The notes under the pieces were generated by a model. It was given only the letters and a program-made list of their open reading frames with translations. It was not told the DNA's origin and did not search any database. From Candidatus Kerfeldbacteria bacterium (GTDB taxonomy: Bacteria > Patescibacteriota > Patescibacteriia > SBBC01), in NCBI GenBank assembly GCA_903854795.1, contig CAINXF010000006.1:1-6002 (forward strand): a stretch of DNA of 6,002 nucleotides. Reading direction: 5' to 3'. Made by a program: the position numbers and the translations under genes. Shown here in pieces: positions 1 through 3,843 of the stretch (positions are counted from its first letter, which is position 1; each line of letters starts with the position of its first letter).

Positions 1-7
1 GCCAACA

Positions 8-51
8 CTGCTCCGCGCTTTCTTGTCTACCACAGGGAACGCGCGGAGCAG
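8..51. repeat. 11-bp perfect inverted repeat upstream of argS
   Basis: CTGCTCCGCGC at 8-18 is the exact reverse complement of GCGCGGAGCAG at 41-51, with 22 nt between the arms. As RNA this would be a strong GC-rich stem. It is not a textbook terminator: the loop is long, and the first T-rich stretch (61-69) begins about 9 nt after the stem. If the promoter at 53-81 is right, the repeat lies upstream of the argS transcript. It could then be the 3' end or terminator of a gene to the left, or a protein-binding site next to the -35. The pairing is seen directly; the role is a guess. Confidence 0.6.
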
Positions 52-52
52 C

Positions 53-81
53 TTCAGTACTTTTCGTTTATTCGCTATACT
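53..81 (+). promoter_or_regulatory. Probable promoter of argS giving a leaderless or near-leaderless mRNA
   Basis: TATACT at 76-81 differs by one base from the sigma70 -10 consensus TATAAT. A weak -35 candidate, TTCAGT at 53-58, is placed with a 17-bp spacer. The -10 box ends 9 nt before the ATG at 91, so transcription would be expected to start at about 88-90, practically on the start codon. In agreement, no purine-rich Shine-Dalgarno sequence lies in 75-90. The -10 match is good and the -35 match poor, so the promoter is plausible but not certain. Confidence 0.45.
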
Positions 82-90
82 GCACTCATC

Positions 91-1779
91 ATGACTACCA
101 TGGTCCAACAATTGAAGAAGCACCTCGCCGACGCGGCCGTCGCGTTGTTCGAGGAATGTCGCACACAGGCGCCGCACGCGCGAGTCGACGTGTCGACCGA
201 TACGAAGTACGGCGATTACGCGACGAACCTCGCGATGCAGCTCGCGCCGGTCGTGAAAGACAGTCCGATGCGGATTGCGACGAAACTGAAGGAACACCTC
301 AGTGAACTTCCTAGTATCGATCGTATTGAGATCGTGCCGCCGGGGTTTGTGAACTTCTTCGTGTCGGCGTCGTGGTTTCAGCGGCAAGTGGCCGCGATCA
401 TGCGCGAGGGAAAGGATTTCGGGCGCTCGGACGTCGGGAATGGCGAGAAAGTGCTGCTTGAGTACATTTCCGCAAATCCGACCGGTCCGATGACGCTCGC
501 GAACGGTCGCGGTGGTTTTTCCGGCGATGTCATCTCGAATGCGATGAAGTTCGCCGGCTATGCGACGCGACGCGAGTACTACGTGAACGACGTCGGCGTA
601 CAAGTTGGTAAGCTCGCCGAGTCGGTGATCCGACGTTCGTTCCAGTTGCAGGGCATCAACGTCGACTACCCGGCGGACCTGTACCAGGGTGACTATGTCG
701 CCGATATCGCGAAGAAGCTGCACCTCGAGCGATACAAACTTTCGAACGCGGCAGAGCTCAAGAAACGCATCCAGGGCCGTGTCATCACCATGATGATCGC
801 TGACCTGCAGCGGGTCGCCGAGAAGAAGCTCGGCATCAGGTATGACCGATGGTTCAGGGAATCAGAGCTCACCGAGGGCAAGCTCGACGAGAAGGTGCTC
901 ACGCTCCTTCGTGAGAAAGGGTTGTTGTTCGAGCAGGAGGGTGCGACGTGGTTCCGGACGACGCAGTTCGGCGACGATAAGGACCGCGTGCTCGTGAAGT
1001 CCGACGGCGAGCGGACATACTTCCTTTCCGATATCGCACTCCGGTGGGACCGGTTCGTACATAGGAAGATCGACCGCGAGGTGTTGTTCCTCGGTGCCGA
1101 CCACCACGGCTACATGGACAGGTTGCAGGCCGCGGTCGCCGCGCTCGGGTTCCCGGGGAAGCTCGACATCGTCATCGTACAGTTCGTCCGTCTGATGAAG
1201 GACGGCGTCGAAGTGAAGATGTCGAAGCGCGCCGGCAACGTCGTCGTTATTGACGAGCTGGTCGACGAGGTCGGCATCGACGCGACGCGGTTCTTCTTCC
1301 TCATGCACGCGGCGAACTCGCACATGGACTTCGACCTTGCGTTGGCGAAGGAAAAGAGCGACAAGAACCCGGTCTACTACGTGCAGTATGCGCACGCGCG
1401 GATTTGCAGTATCATGAAGAAGACGAAGGGACTGCCGCGGAAAAAAGGCCCAGCCTTAGCCGAACCGTCGGCGATAGGTCTAATCAAGCAGCTATTGCGA
1501 CTCCCGTCGCTCGTCGAGGAGGTGGCGAGAACCTACGAAGTGCAGAAACTTCCTTTCTACGCCGTGGACCTCGCGACCGCGTTCCATGATTTTTACGGCA
1601 AGGTGCGGGTGATCGACGAAGGGACGGTCGACGAGCGCGCACTGGCCCTCGTCGAAGCGACGAAGATGGTGCTCGCGACCACGTTACAACTAATGGGAAT
1701 CTCAGCGCCAGAGAGAATGGATGCAAAACTGGAAAAAGTAATTCCAGCCGAAGAAACGTTACCACCAGAGGGTAAATAA
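91..1779 (+). CDS. argS: Arginyl-tRNA synthetase (ArgRS)
   Basis: A cytoplasmic class I aminoacyl-tRNA synthetase that charges tRNA-Arg with arginine using ATP. The 562 residues match the normal family length. The N-terminal tRNA-recognition domain covers about 5-93 and ends in PGFVNFFVS. The Rossmann catalytic domain covers about 115-400, with SANPTGP (127-133), EYYVNDVG, GADHHGYMDR (335-344) and the KMSKS-type loop KMSKR at 376-380. The DALR anticodon-binding domain starts near VQYAHAR (431-437) and ends at SAPERM (to 543), followed by a 19-residue tail where many ArgRS simply stop. The HIGH box is strongly altered: TLAN (135-138) stands where HxGH is expected. The rest is intact, so this looks like a divergent active enzyme and not a pseudogene. 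ATG 91 was chosen as the first start after the -10 box. ATG 100 (Met4) is an alternative, and neither has a Shine-Dalgarno sequence. The glycosyltransferase follows after 2 nt. Confidence 0.97.
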   Translation: MTTMVQQLKKHLADAAVALFEECRTQAPHARVDVSTDTKYGDYATNLAMQLAPVVKDSPMRIATKLKEHLSELPSIDRIEIVPPGFVNFFVSASWFQRQVAAIMREGKDFGRSDVGNGEKVLLEYISANPTGPMTLANGRGGFSGDVISNAMKFAGYATRREYYVNDVGVQVGKLAESVIRRSFQLQGINVDYPADLYQGDYVADIAKKLHLERYKLSNAAELKKRIQGRVITMMIADLQRVAEKKLGIRYDRWFRESELTEGKLDEKVLTLLREKGLLFEQEGATWFRTTQFGDDKDRVLVKSDGERTYFLSDIALRWDRFVHRKIDREVLFLGADHHGYMDRLQAAVAALGFPGKLDIVIVQFVRLMKDGVEVKMSKRAGNVVVIDELVDEVGIDATRFFFLMHAANSHMDFDLALAKEKSDKNPVYYVQYAHARICSIMKKTKGLPRKKGPALAEPSAIGLIKQLLRLPSLVEEVARTYEVQKLPFYAVDLATAFHDFYGKVRVIDEGTVDERALALVEATKMVLATTLQLMGISAPERMDAKLEKVIPAEETLPPEGK

Positions 1780-1781
1780 CT

Positions 1782-2933
1782 ATGCGCATCGGCATCGACT
1801 GCAGAACGATACTCAATCCTGGTAAAGGCGAGCAAGCCGGCATCGGGCACTACACGTACTACCTCGTGAAGACGTTGTTGCGTCTCGATAAGAAGAACGA
1901 GTACGTGTTGTTCTTCGATTCGCGTATGTCGTGCGACAAGGCGCAGGAGTTCGAGCAGGCGAACGTGAAGGTGAAGTTCTTCCCGTTCTCGCAATATCGT
2001 CGGTTCCTGCCGGTGAGCTACTCGCACCTTCTGATCACCGGCGCGATCATGCGCGAGCGGTTGGACCTGTACCACGCTCCCGCGACCTCGGTGCCGCTCA
2101 CGTATCGTGGCACGTCCGTCGTGACGGTCCACGACCTCGCGATCTACAAGTATCCGAAACTGTTCCCGGGCAGGCAGCTCCTGTCGACGAAGCTCGTCGT
2201 GCCTCGCAGCATCCGCCGTGCGAAGCAGGTGATCGCCGTGTCCGAATCGACGAAGCGCGACGTCCGTCAACTGTTCCGCATCGCCGAGAAGCGCATTACG
2301 GTGATCCCCGAAGGGTTTGTGAAGGAACGCGCTGGCAAGGGCGTCGTCGATGTCCGCGAGAAATATGGGCTCGCGCGGCCGTACGTCTGCTTCGTCGGTA
2401 CGCTCGAACCGCGGAAGAACATACTGAACCTTATCAAGGGTTTCCAGTCGGTCGCGAACCTTCCGTCGATGAAGAAGGTCGACCTGATCCTCGCCGGTGC
2501 GCCCGGATGGAAGTACGGCAACGTGATCAAAGCGATCAAGGATAGCAAGTATGCCGGCCGCGTCCGGTACCTCGGCTACCTGCCGCACCAGGACAAGCTC
2601 CAACTCATCGAACATGCCTCGGCGTTCGTGTTCCCGTCGCTCTACGAAGGGTTTGGTCTGCCGGTTCTCGAGGCGATGAGCCTCGGTACACCGGTCATCA
2701 CGAGTCGGGTATCATCATTACCCGAAGTTGCGGGAACGGCTGCGGTGTTCGTGAACCCGCACAAGTTCAAGGACATCGGCCAGGCGATTGTGAAGATCGT
2801 CGGTAACAAGCAGCTCCGCGATCGGATCATCAACGAAGGCCACAAACGCGCAAGTCAGTTCACCTGGGACACGGTCGCGCGGGAGACGTTGAAGGTATAC
2901 CAGGGCGTATTCACTGATCAAAAACGGAAATAG
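1782..2933 (+). CDS. GT4-type glycosyltransferase (GT-B fold)
   Basis: Predicted to transfer a sugar from a nucleotide-sugar donor to a growing glycan, probably at the cytoplasmic face of the membrane. The 383 residues fit the GT4 (glycosyl transferases group 1) family. The N-terminal acceptor half (about 1-195) begins MRIGIDCRT, has a glycine-containing loop AGIGHYTYYLV and the motif VHDLAIYKYP (from 116). The C-terminal donor half (about 200-370) has GTLEPRKN (206-213), whose Arg211 and Lys212 are the usual donor-phosphate contacts, then GYLPH, and the E-x7-E signature EGFGLPVLE with Glu289 and Glu297. There is no signal peptide or membrane segment. AGAGGG at 1767-1772, inside the end of argS and 9 nt before the ATG, is a good Shine-Dalgarno sequence and fixes the start. 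With a 2-nt gap to argS, translation is probably coupled. The family is clear; donor and acceptor cannot be read from the sequence, though mannosyl- or rhamnosyltransferases of surface polysaccharides are common relatives. Confidence 0.93.
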   Translation: MRIGIDCRTILNPGKGEQAGIGHYTYYLVKTLLRLDKKNEYVLFFDSRMSCDKAQEFEQANVKVKFFPFSQYRRFLPVSYSHLLITGAIMRERLDLYHAPATSVPLTYRGTSVVTVHDLAIYKYPKLFPGRQLLSTKLVVPRSIRRAKQVIAVSESTKRDVRQLFRIAEKRITVIPEGFVKERAGKGVVDVREKYGLARPYVCFVGTLEPRKNILNLIKGFQSVANLPSMKKVDLILAGAPGWKYGNVIKAIKDSKYAGRVRYLGYLPHQDKLQLIEHASAFVFPSLYEGFGLPVLEAMSLGTPVITSRVSSLPEVAGTAAVFVNPHKFKDIGQAIVKIVGNKQLRDRIINEGHKRASQFTWDTVARETLKVYQGVFTDQKRK

Positions 2934-2948
2934 AACCGGAATATTGAC

Positions 2949-3725
2949 GTGTCGGTCCCCACAAATCAATTCGCACCGCCTTCCCAGTCGTCAGTAAGTC
3001 GGTTGGAGCGTTTTTTGTTTTTTCCGTTGGCTTTCGCCATAGTCGCGTACTTAGTCGGACAGGCGTGGTACTTAGTCGATCTTAAGTTACTGAAAAACAT
3101 TGACCCCCAAGATTGGGGTTTCGGTCTAGTAATGCCTTTCTATACCATCGCGGCATTTATCGTCAGCGAAATTACGTTTAGTTTCATTCGTTCTAAACGT
3201 GGCATCCGAATAGCATCGATAGTTTTGGTCTCGGCGCTCCTACTTTATCCAGTTTGTTCAGAAGTTACGAACGCGTATCTATCGAATGTTAAGACAAAAC
3301 ATGAACAGAACCAGAAAGGCGTTGCCCTTCAGATTGCGTTGCGCGCGCAGACGATCGGCGATTGTGATGCGGTAACAGCGTTAAGTTCTGAATGGCCGCT
3401 CTGCGTATATCGTACGTATCGATCAAAAAATGATTTGGCGGAATGCCAACGACAGCAGCTCGTGAAAAGTCTTACGTGGACGTTCGTATGCTCGGTTGCG
3501 GATAAGATCGTCAACAGTGGCGTCCCTGTCGTTACGGTCAGTGACTGCCCGTTAGTCGAAAAGATGGTCAGTGCGGATTTTACCGCCGCATGGAACGGAT
3601 GCATGATGCGAGTCATTAAGACGACTTCTGACGTGAATAAATGTGTATCATTGGCAGTCGATAACTATCATCGGGCGGTGTGCACAGACGCTTACACGGT
3701 GGATAATATAATACAGCTTAAGTAA
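2949..3725 (+). CDS. Unrecognised three-helix membrane protein with a cysteine-rich C-terminal domain
   Basis: I do not recognise this 258-residue protein. A polar, Ser/Pro/Gln-rich N-terminus (1-17) is followed by three predicted membrane helices at about 22-45, 57-80 and 87-111. The loop RSKRGIR after helix 2 is strongly basic, and R18 and R21 precede helix 1. The positive-inside rule therefore puts the N-terminus inside and residues 112-258 outside. That domain holds eight cysteines (139, 152, 166, 181, 200, 218, 232, 245) with spacings of 13-19, suggesting disulfide-linked helical repeats. The start is GTG at 2949, with only a weak GGAA (2938-2941) ahead. No ATG occurs until residue 62, inside helix 2, so a start there would lose helix 1; TTG at 3003 is a less likely alternative. 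Sampled stretches are about 35-48% GC against 65-70% for the genes before it, and TTA leucine codons are frequent, which may mean different ancestry or weak expression. It lies 15 nt after the glycosyltransferase, so an envelope role is possible. Confidence 0.85.
   Translation: MSVPTNQFAPPSQSSVSRLERFLFFPLAFAIVAYLVGQAWYLVDLKLLKNIDPQDWGFGLVMPFYTIAAFIVSEITFSFIRSKRGIRIASIVLVSALLLYPVCSEVTNAYLSNVKTKHEQNQKGVALQIALRAQTIGDCDAVTALSSEWPLCVYRTYRSKNDLAECQRQQLVKSLTWTFVCSVADKIVNSGVPVVTVSDCPLVEKMVSADFTAAWNGCMMRVIKTTSDVNKCVSLAVDNYHRAVCTDAYTVDNIIQLK
3357..3683 (+). other. Four cysteine-pair repeat units in the membrane protein
   Basis: The extracytoplasmic domain can be split into four units, each opening with a polar residue plus Cys and carrying a second Cys 13-18 positions later: GDC139/C152, AEC166/C181, SDC200/C218 and NKC232/C245. 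Unit starts are 27, 34 and 32 residues apart. Between the cysteines the sequence looks amphipathic and helical, so each unit may be an alpha-hairpin pinned by a disulfide. The cysteine positions are seen directly; the repeat interpretation and the disulfides are inferred. Residue identity between units is low apart from the cysteines. Confidence 0.5.
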
Positions 3726-3734
3726 CACGCTCCG

Positions 3735-3763
3735 TTGACCACTAAGGTTTTAGTAGGTATACT
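3735..3763 (+). promoter_or_regulatory. Strong sigma70-type promoter for ileS
   Basis: TTGACC (3735-3740) and TATACT (3758-3763) each match five of six consensus bases and are separated by exactly 17 bp. The predicted transcription start is about 3769-3772, giving a 5' leader of roughly 72-75 nt before the ileS ATG. The promoter begins 9 nt after the stop codon of the membrane-protein gene, and no terminator is visible between them. Readthrough from upstream may therefore add to ileS transcription. The -10 hexamer is identical to the one proposed for argS. Confidence 0.75.
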
Positions 3764-3766
3764 TTA

Positions 3767-3789
3767 GCTGCGATCTGATATATCGCAGT
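3767..3789. promoter_or_regulatory. Palindrome across the predicted ileS transcription start
   Basis: CTGCGAT (3768-3774) and ATCGCAG (3782-3788) are perfect inverted repeats around a 7-nt centre, and a G-T pair extends the arms by one position. The predicted +1 falls in the left arm. A full RNA hairpin would thus be clipped at its 5' end, while a DNA operator for a dimeric repressor would be ideally placed. The symmetry is seen directly; operator function is inferred. No regulator gene is in the window. Confidence 0.4.
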
Positions 3790-3796
3790 GTGAAGG

Positions 3797-3833
3797 TCAG
3801 AACCGTTCTGAATCCGCTGCGAGCAACAGCGGA
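3797..3833 (+). promoter_or_regulatory. Two hairpins in the ileS mRNA leader
   Basis: TCAGAA (3797-3802) pairs with TTCTGA (3806-3811) around a 3-nt loop, and TCCGCTG (3813-3819) pairs with CAGCGGA (3827-3833) around a 7-nt loop. Together they fill most of the leader between the promoter and the start codon. The second hairpin takes in the first three bases of the Shine-Dalgarno sequence, so it could limit ileS translation. There is no T-box consensus and no U-run after either stem, so tRNA-sensing antitermination is not indicated. The stems are exact but short. Confidence 0.45.
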
Positions 3834-3834
3834 G
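3831..3834 (+). promoter_or_regulatory. Ribosome binding site of ileS, partly buried in a hairpin
   Basis: GGAG at 3831-3834 lies 9 nt before the ATG at 3844 and is the only Shine-Dalgarno-like sequence near it, which supports this start. Its first three bases form the 3' end of the 3813-3833 stem, so access by the ribosome may depend on that stem opening. Confidence 0.55.
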
Positions 3835-3843
3835 ACTTACTTT

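Noticed and set aside
91..1779. argS as a pseudogene because of the lost HIGH histidines
   Set aside because: The frame is full length, all other ArgRS motifs are intact, and the altered box keeps the surrounding NPTGP and GRGG residues, which points to a functional variant.
1593..2615. 340-codon open frame on the minus strand opposite argS and the glycosyltransferase
   Set aside because: It overlaps two convincing genes, has a low-complexity Arg/His/Val-rich product, and crosses the argS-glycosyltransferase junction. It is a shadow frame.
2944..2972. TTGACG at 2944-2949 as the -35 of a promoter for the membrane-protein gene
   Set aside because: The hexamer 17 bp downstream (CAATTC at 2967-2972) is a poor -10, and such a promoter would start transcription inside the coding sequence.
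3764..3843. T-box riboswitch in front of ileS
   Set aside because: The leader is only about 75 nt, lacks the conserved T-box sequence and a specifier stem, and has no terminator hairpin with a U-run.
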